Of a stretch of DNA of 64,000 nt, positions 41,868 through 50,189 are shown in pieces. Position numbers and translations under genes: made by a program. This stretch comes from an uncultured Bacteroidales bacterium. GTDB lineage: Bacteria; Bacteroidota; Bacteroidia; Bacteroidales; Bacteroidaceae. Location of the stretch: contig CACZCZ010000010.1 in the NCBI GenBank assembly GCA_902779845.1, positions 62,001 to 126,000 on the forward strand, given 5' to 3'. Below the pieces are notes generated by a model. It ran no database searches. It was not told the DNA's origin and saw only the letters and a list, made by a program, of their open reading frames with translations. Positions within the stretch are counted from its first letter, which is position 1; every line of letters starts with the position of its first letter.

Positions 41868-43355
41868 TTAGGAGGCTTTTATTTGTTGGTAGATGCGCTC
41901 GGCTGTCAGGAACTCGCTGCACGTGACGATGGTGCCGACGAGGACACCCAACATGCCATGCGAGTTGATGTTCTGCCCCGTCTGCAGGACGTTGGGGATG
42001 CGCGTCCTGTGGGGCACGCGGCAGGCAGAGCCCAGATGGATGTCCTTGGCGATGCCGTACATGGAACCGGCCTCGGTGCCGGTGTAGTCGAGGTAGGTGA
42101 GCGGTGTGGATGTGTAGTAGTGCTTGATGGAAGCACGCAGCCCCGGGAAGCGGCGTTCGAGGACATCCAGAAGGCGCTCGGCCTTACGCTGCTTGAAGGC
42201 CTCGTAGTCGCTGCCGCGATGTCCCACGTGAGTGCCCAGCCACGGCTCCATCTCGCTCATCTGCATATAGGAGAGGATGACGCCCGTTGTGGCATAGCGC
42301 GGCTTGGGCTCCTGACAGAAATGCATATAGAGATAGCCCTTGGGCCACGAGGCCTCATCGTAGTGCTCGCAATCCCACGGCGTACTGGTCTCGAAGCCGT
42401 AGAAGTTATGGTTCATATAAGGCAGGGCACCTTCCTTGAAATCGAGATAGACGGCGAAGCCGCCGACGGTCTGCGCCATCGTGTTGATGCGGTTGCGGAA
42501 GGCGGGACGGATGAGCTTGGAGTCTATCATCTCCAGCGTGCGCTTGGGGTGGGCGTCAGAGATGATGTAATCGGCCTCGTAGAAAGTCTCGTCCTTCGTA
42601 ATGACGCCCAGGGCCTTTTGTTCGTCGCAGACAATCTTCGCCACGCCTTGACGCGCGAGCACACGTCCGCCATGGCGTTCGATGGTCTTCACCAAGGAAT
42701 CAGCGATGACGCTGCTGCCTCCTACGATGCGGAAAGCGCTCTGGTTGTAGAAGTCCATGATGAAGGCGTGCGTGGAGAACGGTGTCTTGTCCCGCTCTGC
42801 AGCATAGAGGGGCAGGTTGCCCACCAGGACTTTGGCCAACAGGGGGTCGGTGATGACCTCATCGATGACCTCGTTGATGGAGCGCAGCTGGTACTCGGTG
42901 TTGACGGCAGTGTCGCTCTCGGCATATTTCAGGGAGTGTAGCGATGATGCCCCGGCCACACGCTCAATGAGATCATAGTAGCGCACGAGGTTGTCACGCT
43001 GGTGGGGGAAGTCTGCCGCCAGCGTCTCGATGAATGCTTCGCGACCCGTAGCAAAGCGGAAGGTATGACCGTCCAACGCCACCACCTCATAGCCCTGCGG
43101 GTCGAGTTGTGAGAGGGTTATGTCGTCATTGAGACCTAGGTATTGCATCAGGCGGTTCAGCGTCTGCCCCTCGGCAGCGCTGCCAATGAAATGCATACCT
43201 GTCTCGAAGCGGGCACCACGACGGGTGAAACACTGCAGACAGCCACCCACCTGCGTGGCCTGCTCCAGAACGGTGACATCATAGCCATTCTTAGCAAGGA
43301 TGACACCGCAAGAAAGGCCGCCGAGGCCACTGCCTATGATGAGTACTTTGGACAC
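41868..43355 (-). CDS. Phytoene-desaturase-like FAD oxidoreductase (2)
   Basis: The 495-residue protein starts at a GTG (43355). It shares the layout of its neighbour: VLIIGSGLGGLSCGVILAKNG at the N-terminus, GGCLQCFTRRGARFETGMHFIGS, and TGQNINSHGMLGVLVGTI near the end. Tandem paralogues of this type recur in flexirubin-type clusters of Bacteroidetes. The two may act on different positions or as a complex. Catalytic residues are not well defined for this family. Confidence 0.87.
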   Translation of the reverse strand: MSKVLIIGSGLGGLSCGVILAKNGYDVTVLEQATQVGGCLQCFTRRGARFETGMHFIGSAAEGQTLNRLMQYLGLNDDITLSQLDPQGYEVVALDGHTFRFATGREAFIETLAADFPHQRDNLVRYYDLIERVAGASSLHSLKYAESDTAVNTEYQLRSINEVIDEVITDPLLAKVLVGNLPLYAAERDKTPFSTHAFIMDFYNQSAFRIVGGSSVIADSLVKTIERHGGRVLARQGVAKIVCDEQKALGVITKDETFYEADYIISDAHPKRTLEMIDSKLIRPAFRNRINTMAQTVGGFAVYLDFKEGALPYMNHNFYGFETSTPWDCEHYDEASWPKGYLYMHFCQEPKPRYATTGVILSYMQMSEMEPWLGTHVGHRGSDYEAFKQRKAERLLDVLERRFPGLRASIKHYYTSTPLTYLDYTGTEAGSMYGIAKDIHLGSACRVPHRTRIPNVLQTGQNINSHGMLGVLVGTIVTCSEFLTAERIYQQIKAS

Positions 43356-43411
43356 TGTGTGATTGAAATGAAAATCTTAAACTTCTTATACTCTTAAACT
43401 TCTTAAACACC

Positions 43412-44911
43412 TTAAACTCCTTGCTCAATCTGGTTGCAGATGTCTGCATATTTGGTGATGTAGTGCCGTCGCCAGTAGGATGTCTGCTGCTTCAGGTCGC
43501 CAAGGGCCTGCTGCTGCTCCTGCGTGACAGGCTCGTCCACCTCGATGTAGATGGGGCTTTTGTTCAGATGGTAGGTCTTCTTGGGCAACACTTTGCCCGG
43601 GCCATAGAGGTACATCGGCAGGACTTCCAGCCCCAGCTGCTGGGCCAGGTAGAAGGCTCCCTGATGGAAGCGCCCGATGCGGCAGTCCCTGGAGCGTGTG
43701 CCTTCGGGGAAGACACAGATGCTGTAGCCGCGCTCCACCAGCGACCGCAGTTTGGGCAGCATCGCCTCGAGGCCCTCAGAGACGGGATAGTACTCTGCCG
43801 TGTGGATAAGGAAACCGTAGAGGGGGTTGTTCCAGACCCAGTCGTTGGTCAGGAAGGTGAGCTTATGGCTGAAGACGAGCTGACACATCAGATCCAGGTG
43901 CGACTGGTGGTTGCAGATGACGATGCGCGGCTGGTCGAAGGAGAGGTTCGCAGGCCGCTTATAGGAGAAGCGGGTGCCCGGGATGCCCACATAGATCATC
44001 ACCAGACGTGCGAAACCCGACATCATCTGGCGGACGTGCAGCCGCTTCTTCTCGATGGAGAAGGGTGCTACCTTGACATCCAGCCACATGAAGGGCATCA
44101 CCAAGATCCACATCACGAAGAAGAAGAGGAGCGAGAAGAGTGTGCGACCCCACACGCACAGGAAACGCCACAGGCGCAAGGGCAGACCATAGACCACGGC
44201 CAGAAAGCACAGCACGGTGTTGAGGACGCTGATGCGGGCGAAGTCGGCGGTGGGACGGAAATGGCTGACGCGCTCCTCCAAGGGCGGGTAATAGACATCA
44301 ATGGGGATCTCCACCAACTTCACGCCATGCCACGAGGAGAACACCAGCAGCTCCAATTCCGCCTCATAGCGCGAGGTGAGGAGTGACAGCCCATAGAGTT
44401 TCCTGATGGGATAGAGACGGTAGCCGGTCTGCGTGTCGGCCAAACGACGCCCTGTCTGCACCCAGAACCAGAAGTTGGAGAAGGCATTGGCGAAGTCGCT
44501 ACCCTTGGAGCGCTGCACGCCCTGGAGCTTGCGGCTACCGATGATGAGGGCTCCCGGGTTCTCCTGGTTGGCACGCAGGAAGTCGGCGATGTGCTCGGGG
44601 TAGTGCTGCCCGTCGGCATCCAGCGTGATGGCGTAGGCGAAGCCCATCTCACGCGCCTTGCAGAAACCCTTCCGCAGGGCATAGCCTTTGCCGCGGTTGG
44701 CGGCGTAGTGCACCAGCGTGATACCCTCGAGACCTTGGAGCAATGACGTGGTGGCATCCGTGGAGCCGTCGTTGACCACGATGACATCATCGCAGCACGC
44801 CAGCGTCGATTCCACCACCTGCACAATCGTACCGGCGTTGTTGTACGTCGGGATGACCACGCAGATGCCTCGCGCGCGTAAGAGCTGTTTCTGTTGGGTG
44901 CTTTCGTCCAT
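43412..44911 (-). CDS. GT2 glycosyltransferase fused to PlsC acyltransferase
   Basis: The 499-residue fusion has a GT2 domain at residues about 15-230 (VVIPTYNNAGTI; DDVIVVNDGSTD; ITLDADGQHYPEH), two or so membrane helices (about 245-290; FSLLFFFVMWILVMPFMW), then a 1-acylglycerol-phosphate acyltransferase-like domain with NHQSHLDLM (HX4D) and VFPEGTRS. It likely attaches a sugar and an acyl chain to the polyene conjugate at the inner membrane. A similar fusion is known from aryl polyene clusters. Confidence 0.92.
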   Translation of the reverse strand: MDESTQQKQLLRARGICVVIPTYNNAGTIVQVVESTLACCDDVIVVNDGSTDATTSLLQGLEGITLVHYAANRGKGYALRKGFCKAREMGFAYAITLDADGQHYPEHIADFLRANQENPGALIIGSRKLQGVQRSKGSDFANAFSNFWFWVQTGRRLADTQTGYRLYPIRKLYGLSLLTSRYEAELELLVFSSWHGVKLVEIPIDVYYPPLEERVSHFRPTADFARISVLNTVLCFLAVVYGLPLRLWRFLCVWGRTLFSLLFFFVMWILVMPFMWLDVKVAPFSIEKKRLHVRQMMSGFARLVMIYVGIPGTRFSYKRPANLSFDQPRIVICNHQSHLDLMCQLVFSHKLTFLTNDWVWNNPLYGFLIHTAEYYPVSEGLEAMLPKLRSLVERGYSICVFPEGTRSRDCRIGRFHQGAFYLAQQLGLEVLPMYLYGPGKVLPKKTYHLNKSPIYIEVDEPVTQEQQQALGDLKQQTSYWRRHYITKYADICNQIEQGV

Positions 44912-44914
44912 GTC

Positions 44915-45331
44915 CTACTCTTGTAAAGGTGTCAACTGAAAAGTGATGTGATATTTCTCGTCCACATAGCGGGTGCCGCCCTGCTGGAGGACGTGGACGA
45001 GTTCCCGCAGATCGCGCTTCAAGCGCTTGCGGATATACCATTTGTCGAGCATCTTCTGCACGGAGAGCAACTTCACCTTGTCCTTCTGGGGACGGTAAGC
45101 GAAGTCCATGGCCGAGATGCCGAACTCATTGAAAATACTACCTTTGACATCGGTGCCGTCATGCAGGAGGATGCATACGCCGCTGATATAGCTGCGCGGC
45201 AACTCGATGTACACGGCATAGCGAGCCCGCTCGCCCTCGGCAGAAGGGAAAGCGGCCTGCGCCCACAGCCCTTGACAGGCGAGGAAGAGCAGGCTAATCC
45301 ACAGTGAAAAGGTCCGATGAAATGGGCTCAT
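44915..45331 (-). CDS. Small exported protein next to LolA-like gene
   Basis: The 138-residue protein has a signal peptide (LWISLLFLACQGLWAQ). I do not recognise the family with certainty. Its position directly after the LolA-like gene and its size resemble the LolB/DUF3261-type partner found in aryl polyene clusters. A non-lipidated cleavage after LWAQA is as plausible as a lipobox (LFLAC). The gene overlaps the LolA-like gene by 38 bp, so translation is probably coupled. Confidence 0.65.
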   Translation of the reverse strand: MSPFHRTFSLWISLLFLACQGLWAQAAFPSAEGERARYAVYIELPRSYISGVCILLHDGTDVKGSIFNEFGISAMDFAYRPQKDKVKLLSVQKMLDKWYIRKRLKRDLRELVHVLQQGGTRYVDEKYHITFQLTPLQE

Positions 45332-45917
45332 TCTTGCGTATATCCTTTAATTCTATGACGGTGCGGTCGCCGTTCTTCTCCAGCAGTTCTACCACCGCCA
45401 CCACCGACTGCTTGCGGTCGAAGTGCAGGATGATTTGCTGGAACATCTGTTTCATGTCCTTGCGCAGGGGCTGCAGGGTGGCCACCCACTCCTGCCCCAC
45501 GGTGGTAATCTGTGTCTTGAAGTCCTTCTCGTCGGCCAGGCATTTGCCGACGACGCTGTTCATCATGATGCGGGCAATCTCCTTGAAGACTTTGTTCTGG
45601 TTCACGTCAATGACATCGTTGCGCCGACTGTTCTTCAGCAGAACCTTGTTGTTGTTGAGGATGAAGGTGTAGGCATAAGGCGTCACATACTCCCAACGCA
45701 GCTGGTTGCCCTGGCGGTAGTACATCTTGCCCTTCGCCACCATCTTATCGTTCAGCATCTTCAGGTGCTTGGTCTGCACGAAGTCACACTGCATCGACTT
45801 CATCTGCGATGCCGCCTGGTTGATCTGCTGCCGGATCTGCACCTCAGACTGCGCCAGGGCCGACGAAGTAGCAAATATAAAATATAAAATATAAAATATA
45901 AGTCTTACTTTGAACAT
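45294..45917 (-). CDS. LolA-like lipid carrier protein
   Basis: The 207-residue periplasmic protein has a LolA fold pattern: QMKSMQCDFVQTKHLKML, MYYRQGNQLRWEYVTPYAYTFILNNNKVLL and KDIRKNEP. LolA-like carriers shuttle lipidated cargo across the periplasm. Within this operon the cargo is likely the polyene lipid. The signal peptide core (LIFYILYFIFAT) is encoded by a TATAAAA-type tandem array (45874-45902), and the 43 bp before the start are a second array (TTGAACTTGGAAC type). The export signal is therefore literally repeat-derived. Confidence 0.85.
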   Translation of the reverse strand: MFKVRLIFYILYFIFATSSALAQSEVQIRQQINQAASQMKSMQCDFVQTKHLKMLNDKMVAKGKMYYRQGNQLRWEYVTPYAYTFILNNNKVLLKNSRRNDVIDVNQNKVFKEIARIMMNSVVGKCLADEKDFKTQITTVGQEWVATLQPLRKDMKQMFQQIILHFDRKQSVVAVVELLEKNGDRTVIELKDIRKNEPISSDLFTVD

Positions 45918-45960
45918 TGAACTTGGAACATTGAACTTGGAACTTGGAACTTTGAACTTT
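45874..45960. repeat. Two adjacent arrays at the LolA-like gene start
   Basis: ATATAAA units (45874-45902) lie within the signal-peptide codons. TTGAACATTGAACTTGGAAC-type units (about 45912-45960) fill the gap upstream. Confidence 0.85.
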
Positions 45961-46314
45961 TCACTTCGCTATCAGCACACATCCCAGCATGATGCAGGCC
46001 ACGCCGACCCATTTCATCAGCGACACCTCCTCATGGAAGAAGAGGATGGCGGCGAACATGCCAAAAACATAGCTGAGGCTGACCATCGGGTAGGCCATGC
46101 TGAAGGGGAACACCTTCACGATATACATCCACAGCAGCGAGGCGGCACCAAAAAAGAGACCGCAGGCTGCGAAGTGCCAGTTGGTGAGTAGGCTGACCCA
46201 AAACGTCCTTGTCCAGGCGAAGGGCAGCATCCGCATCATGGCGAACTTCAGGAAGACCTGTCCTCCCACGAGCAGGAGGCTCTGCAACACGGCGTATGGT
46301 ATGATTTTCCACAT
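45961..46314 (-). CDS. Small EamA/SMR-type membrane protein
   Basis: The 117-residue protein has four predicted membrane helices (about 5-25, 38-62, 66-90, 95-115), the layout of a small multidrug-resistance/EamA half-transporter. Motif VFPFSMAYPMVSLSYVFGMF is in helix 3 and EEVSLMKWVGVACIMLGCVLI closes helix 4. It may flip a lipid intermediate or precursor, as ArnE-like proteins do. It lies 14 bp after the ketosynthase gene. Confidence 0.82.
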   Translation of the reverse strand: MWKIIPYAVLQSLLLVGGQVFLKFAMMRMLPFAWTRTFWVSLLTNWHFAACGLFFGAASLLWMYIVKVFPFSMAYPMVSLSYVFGMFAAILFFHEEVSLMKWVGVACIMLGCVLIAK

Positions 46315-46328
46315 GGTTTCTGTTTCTT

Positions 46329-48056
46329 TTACGCTGAATGTGATGGTTGTTCGGGCTGACGGAATATCAGCTGGAGGCTGGCCTCATAATGCTGCTCGTC
46401 CACGTAATCCACCCACCCCGCAATCATGCTGTGTGTAGCGGCATCCTGGAAGGAGGCGGTGATGACCTGCTGCATCCGTTGCTCGTCGCGGGCCGGGAGG
46501 ACATAGAAGGAGGTCTCACCGTGGTAGTGGTGACGGATAGCTATCTCGCCCGTAACGATATTGGGGAGGGTATATACAAACACCGAGGGGCTGGCGAAGA
46601 AGTTGTCGGGGTCGGCAATGGAGGCCTGGAACTTCACGTCGGCATCGATGGATGAAGCGTGATTGAAGAGGATGACAGCCCTGTCTGCAGCCATTTCATC
46701 GGCCTCTGCCCTACCCTCGGCCTGCAGCAAAAGCTCCGAGGCCAGGAAGCCGAGGCGGCTCAAGCCGTCCATCTTGTAATATTTGGGATAGTCGCCGACA
46801 TAGCGCTTGTAGAGGTCTGTCAGCTGGCACGCCGTCGCCACCTCCTTGCCGTCGATGGTCAGGGCCTGCGGCGTCAGGCATACGCGATGTGTCGTTTGCA
46901 TGGCGCAGCCACTCCTCTCTCTCATCACTTCTCCCTCACAGGCGAGAGGCCCCCTTTCACAAAGAATCGCCGCATTGCCGCCTCCGAAGCCGGAGATCAT
47001 CTTGATGAAGCGGCGCTTGCGGGTGGCACCGTTCTCCCGGACCACCTGAATTCTGCCTGAGACACCCAATTCCTGGAAGCCACGTGTGGCGAGAACGGTG
47101 CCGTCATCAGCGGCCGCCATCGATGCCACGGTCTCCAGAAGACCTGCGGCGCCCAGCGTGTGGCCATAGAAGCCCTTCAGGGCATTCACGGGAACGGTCT
47201 GCAAACCCGACTGCGCGATGGCCACAGATTCCATCTGGTCATTGAACATCGTGGCTGTGCCGTGGGCATTGACGAAAGCCAGCGTGTCGGCAACAGCCTC
47301 GGCGCCTATGGCCTGCAGAGCAGCCCTGGCACCGTCGCCGTTCTTGGAGGGTGAGCTGATATGGAAACCGTCGTTGCGGATGGCGCCGGCCTCGATGGTC
47401 CAGCAGCCAGCCTTCTTGGCCTGACGACCGAGGATGAGGGTGGCAGCGGCTTCGCCCAGATTGAGTCCCGTGCGCTCTAGGTCGAAGGGCCTGCAGGCAT
47501 CTTCGGAGACGGCCTTCAGCGACTGGAAGCCCGACACGGTGAAGGTGTTCTGCACGTCGGCACCACAGACGATGGCGACATCGTAGCAGTCGGCCTCCAG
47601 CAAGCGCGAAGCCAGGATGAGGGCTGCCACGCCAGAGATGCAGGCATTGCAGACCACCAAGGGCGTGGTGCTCACGCCTATCGCATCGGAAATATGCTGT
47701 GCTGCGGTGGCGGGGGAGATGTCGGAGGGCGACTGTATGCCCTGGCTCAAGAGCTCTATATTCCCCTTTGTGGTGCTGAGGATGAATACGACCCTCGGCT
47801 GTGAGACATCGAGGTCAGTCTGCGCCAGCGCATCACGGATGGAAGCGACGGCGAGCGACTCGAAACGCGTCAGGCCCTCATGCGACAACGCACGACGCTG
47901 CTCCTCGCTGAAGAGCGAAGCCGTGAAAGGCTCCGGCACACCCAACGCGCCCTCGTAGCGACGCAACGCCGAACGACCAGCCTTGAGGGCCTGGTAGTTG
48001 TCCTGCGTGGTCATGCCAAGGGGCGAGGTGATGTTATCGGCGAGGGAATAGACCAT
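46329..48056 (-). CDS. Ketosynthase with appended ketosynthase-like domain
   Basis: The 575-residue protein is a beta-ketoacyl-ACP synthase over residues about 1-390, with Cys139 in VVCNACISG, His in NAHGTATMFND and His in FYGHTLGAAG. A second, shorter domain (about 400-575) has FVYTLPNIVTGEIAIRHHYHGE, which resembles the ketoacyl-synthase N-terminal family PF13723. It would extend the polyene chain. The start ATG (48056) is preceded on the coding strand by a C8-A-C7 tract, a potential slippage site. CERGPLACEGEVMRERSG (near 46930) may be another repeat-derived insertion. Confidence 0.85.
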   Translation of the reverse strand: MVYSLADNITSPLGMTTQDNYQALKAGRSALRRYEGALGVPEPFTASLFSEEQRRALSHEGLTRFESLAVASIRDALAQTDLDVSQPRVVFILSTTKGNIELLSQGIQSPSDISPATAAQHISDAIGVSTTPLVVCNACISGVAALILASRLLEADCYDVAIVCGADVQNTFTVSGFQSLKAVSEDACRPFDLERTGLNLGEAAATLILGRQAKKAGCWTIEAGAIRNDGFHISSPSKNGDGARAALQAIGAEAVADTLAFVNAHGTATMFNDQMESVAIAQSGLQTVPVNALKGFYGHTLGAAGLLETVASMAAADDGTVLATRGFQELGVSGRIQVVRENGATRKRRFIKMISGFGGGNAAILCERGPLACEGEVMRERSGCAMQTTHRVCLTPQALTIDGKEVATACQLTDLYKRYVGDYPKYYKMDGLSRLGFLASELLLQAEGRAEADEMAADRAVILFNHASSIDADVKFQASIADPDNFFASPSVFVYTLPNIVTGEIAIRHHYHGETSFYVLPARDEQRMQQVITASFQDAATHSMIAGWVDYVDEQHYEASLQLIFRQPEQPSHSA

Positions 48057-48142
48057 TGGGGGGGTGGGGGGGGAAGTTTAAAGTTTAAGAGTTTAAAGTT
48101 TAAGGGTTTAAGTTTAAGGACTTAGAGTTTAATGAAGGGCGG
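48057..48142. repeat. Homopolymer tract plus GTTTAA array
   Basis: G7-T-G8 (48058-48073) lies immediately upstream of the ketosynthase start. It is followed by AGTTTAA-type repeats to about 48130. Confidence 0.85.
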
Positions 48143-48505
48143 TTAGGCTTCGAGGATTCTTTTTATTTCGTCAGCGGGGAGCTGGCGGTATTTATGTTGC
48201 GGGTCGGCGTTGAAATCGACCTCGAAGTACTCCTCGTCGTAGAACGACAGCTTGGAGTTCGTGTCGGGGGCGCACTCGATGTAGGTGATCTGACTGATGT
48301 CCAGCCCCTTGGCCTTGCAAACCTGTTCTGCCAGCGCACGACCGGCATAGGTGATACTGGTGCCGGGGTTCTCCTGATAGAGTTCGGTGACGATGACGTA
48401 GGTGTGTCCTTCGTGGTGGCGGATCTTCAGTCCACACATGGAGGGCATATCCCACTGTCCCTGGAAGGGGAACAGCTCATCATAGTATTCTTTGGGGACT
48501 TTCAT
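48143..48505 (-). CDS. Uncharacterised protein in polyene operon
   Basis: The 120-residue cytoplasmic protein begins MKVPKEYYDELFPFQGQWD and has no signal peptide. Features include GLKIRHHEGHTYVIVTELYQ, NPGTSITYAGRALAEQVC and a C-terminal acidic helix. I do not recognise the family. Its place between the radical SAM gene and a ketosynthase gene suggests an accessory role, for example with the radical SAM enzyme. That is inference only. Confidence 0.7.
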   Translation of the reverse strand: MKVPKEYYDELFPFQGQWDMPSMCGLKIRHHEGHTYVIVTELYQENPGTSITYAGRALAEQVCKAKGLDISQITYIECAPDTNSKLSFYDEEYFEVDFNADPQHKYRQLPADEIKRILEA

Positions 48506-48526
48506 GATTGATGGGACTTATAGGGC

Positions 48527-49822
48527 TTATAGGTTCACATTTCGCTTCGTGCGGTCCACGCGGTGGCCGAAGCTCTGGTTCATGAGTTTTCGGTCGCGCT
48601 GGCGATAGGTACCCTCCTGCATCTCGCGCAGGGCGACTTTGCAGAAGAGATTGAACATCTTCTGTTCCTGTGTCTCGTCCTTGTAGAAGGACTTCCAGGC
48701 GTAGTCATAGACATTCTGCAGTGCCTCGGGGGTCATCTGCTTGGGCTGGAAGACGACCTGACCGGCGTTATAGTGGTTCCAGTCGAAGTCGAAGATGCGG
48801 CCCTGGCGCAGCAGGTCATCGTACGTCTTTGTGTGGGGGAAGGGTGTGAGGATGGTGAACTCGGCCAGATCCAGGTCGATTTCACCGAGGAAATCGATGA
48901 GACGCTTGCAGTCGTCCTCGCTCTGGTTGTCCAGTCCCAAGAGGATGGTTCCCTCCACGCCGATGCCGTGGTCGTGGTAGCGTTTCACGCGTTCCTTGAT
49001 ATAATCACTGGTGTCATAGACGGCCTGATAGACATACCATGCGCCGGCATCATAGGCCAGTGAGAGCACTTCGTCGTCGTCCTCAATGGTGTGGCTGATC
49101 CACTTCTTCTTCAGCGGCGCGATGGCGCGGAAGAGTTCCTTCTCCCACTCCTTGTTCTGTGCAAGGGAGTTATCGACGATGAAAAGACGGTTGTTGTCGA
49201 TGGAAGCCATGTCCTCGACGACCTTGTCGATGGGACGGGGACGGAACTTGCGTCCACCGAGATAGCTGACGGCACAGGGGTAGCAGCTGAAACGGCATCC
49301 GCGCGAGGCGTGGAAGAGGTCCACCATCTGCACACCCTTATGGTTGTAGAGGTGGCGCTTGTAGAGGTCGCGGCGGCACTTGCCCACGGACTCGATGGGC
49401 GGTAGCTGGCCCATGAAGTTATAGACTTTCTTCAGACGGCCCTGTAGGAAGTCCTGCATCACATCGTCCATGCGCCCTTCGCTCTCGCCCAGGAAGAGGC
49501 TATCGACATGCTGCACCATCTCCTCAGCATGTAGCATCGAAGAGATACCGCCTGCCATCACCAGCTTGCCGCGCTTGTGGTACTCCTCGGCAATCTCCCA
49601 GCCACGCTTGACCTGCGTGGAGAGCATCATCGAGAGAGCGACGATGTCGCAATCCTCCTCGAAGTCGATGGCTTCGACATTCTCATCGGTGAAGCTGACA
49701 TCGACATACTCCGGCAAGGTGCCGGCAAAGGCCACAGGTCCGTGGGGCGGCAGGTTGAAGGTGGTCTGTCCGGGCAGCTTCTTCCACTTGGGGTAGATAA
49801 GCTTCATCTTCACTCTTTCCAT
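48527..49822 (-). CDS. Radical SAM protein with B12-binding-like N-terminus
   Basis: The 431-residue protein has a [4Fe-4S] motif in ASRGCRFSCYPCAVSY (Cys176, Cys180, Cys183). The N-terminal part (about 10-130; IVALSMMLSTQVKRGWEIAEEYHKRG, KLVMAGGIS) matches the cobalamin-binding Rossmann type found in B12-dependent radical SAM proteins, though the B12 histidine is not obvious. An alternative start is at 49807 (MKLIYPKW). Enzymes of this group do methylations or C-C rearrangements on unactivated carbons. In this operon it could modify the aryl ring or the chain. Confidence 0.87.
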   Translation of the reverse strand: MERVKMKLIYPKWKKLPGQTTFNLPPHGPVAFAGTLPEYVDVSFTDENVEAIDFEEDCDIVALSMMLSTQVKRGWEIAEEYHKRGKLVMAGGISSMLHAEEMVQHVDSLFLGESEGRMDDVMQDFLQGRLKKVYNFMGQLPPIESVGKCRRDLYKRHLYNHKGVQMVDLFHASRGCRFSCYPCAVSYLGGRKFRPRPIDKVVEDMASIDNNRLFIVDNSLAQNKEWEKELFRAIAPLKKKWISHTIEDDDEVLSLAYDAGAWYVYQAVYDTSDYIKERVKRYHDHGIGVEGTILLGLDNQSEDDCKRLIDFLGEIDLDLAEFTILTPFPHTKTYDDLLRQGRIFDFDWNHYNAGQVVFQPKQMTPEALQNVYDYAWKSFYKDETQEQKMFNLFCKVALREMQEGTYRQRDRKLMNQSFGHRVDRTKRNVNL

Positions 49823-49826
49823 AGGC

Positions 49827-50189
49827 TTAACTCTTAAATTCCAGGCTAAACTTTGTCATCAACGCCCCTGTGCCGGCAGCGGCGATGGTGCCCTTGACTT
49901 TCACGCAGTCTTCGGCCTCGCTGAGGGAGGTCAGGGTGACATCTATCAGCGGTGTCTCCACGGGCGAGACGGGTGCCGTGAACTTCAGGTTCACCACCCT
50001 GTGCAAGGCAAGGTGGCGCTGTAGCTGCCGTCCGGCCAATTCTGCGACGATCTGCACCTGGCACACGCCAGGTGTGATGGGATTGCCAGGGAAGTGTGCC
50101 TGGTATATCTCGTGCTCTGGGTGGAGCTGCAGACGCAGCTGCTGGCCCTCAGCACTCACGATGGAGTACATGGCATCCAATAGCTTCAT
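49827..50189 (-). CDS. FabZ-like hot-dog dehydratase
   Basis: The protein is about 120 residues from MKLLDAMYSI (ATG 50189). That ATG overlaps the TGA of the preceding ketosynthase gene (ATGA), which favours it over the TTG at 50210. HPEHEIYQAHFPGNPITPGV contains the hot-dog active-site HFPGNPxxPGV pattern, with the catalytic His. It should dehydrate beta-hydroxyacyl-ACP during polyene chain growth. Confidence 0.87.
   Translation of the reverse strand: MKLLDAMYSIVSAEGQQLRLQLHPEHEIYQAHFPGNPITPGVCQVQIVAELAGRQLQRHLALHRVVNLKFTAPVSPVETPLIDVTLTSLSEAEDCVKVKGTIAAAGTGALMTKFSLEFKS

Noticed and set aside
40334..43355. Carotenoid gene cluster
   Set aside because: The two proteins look like CrtI, but there is no phytoene synthase, cyclase or prenyltransferase. 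Type II polyketide-like genes surround them.
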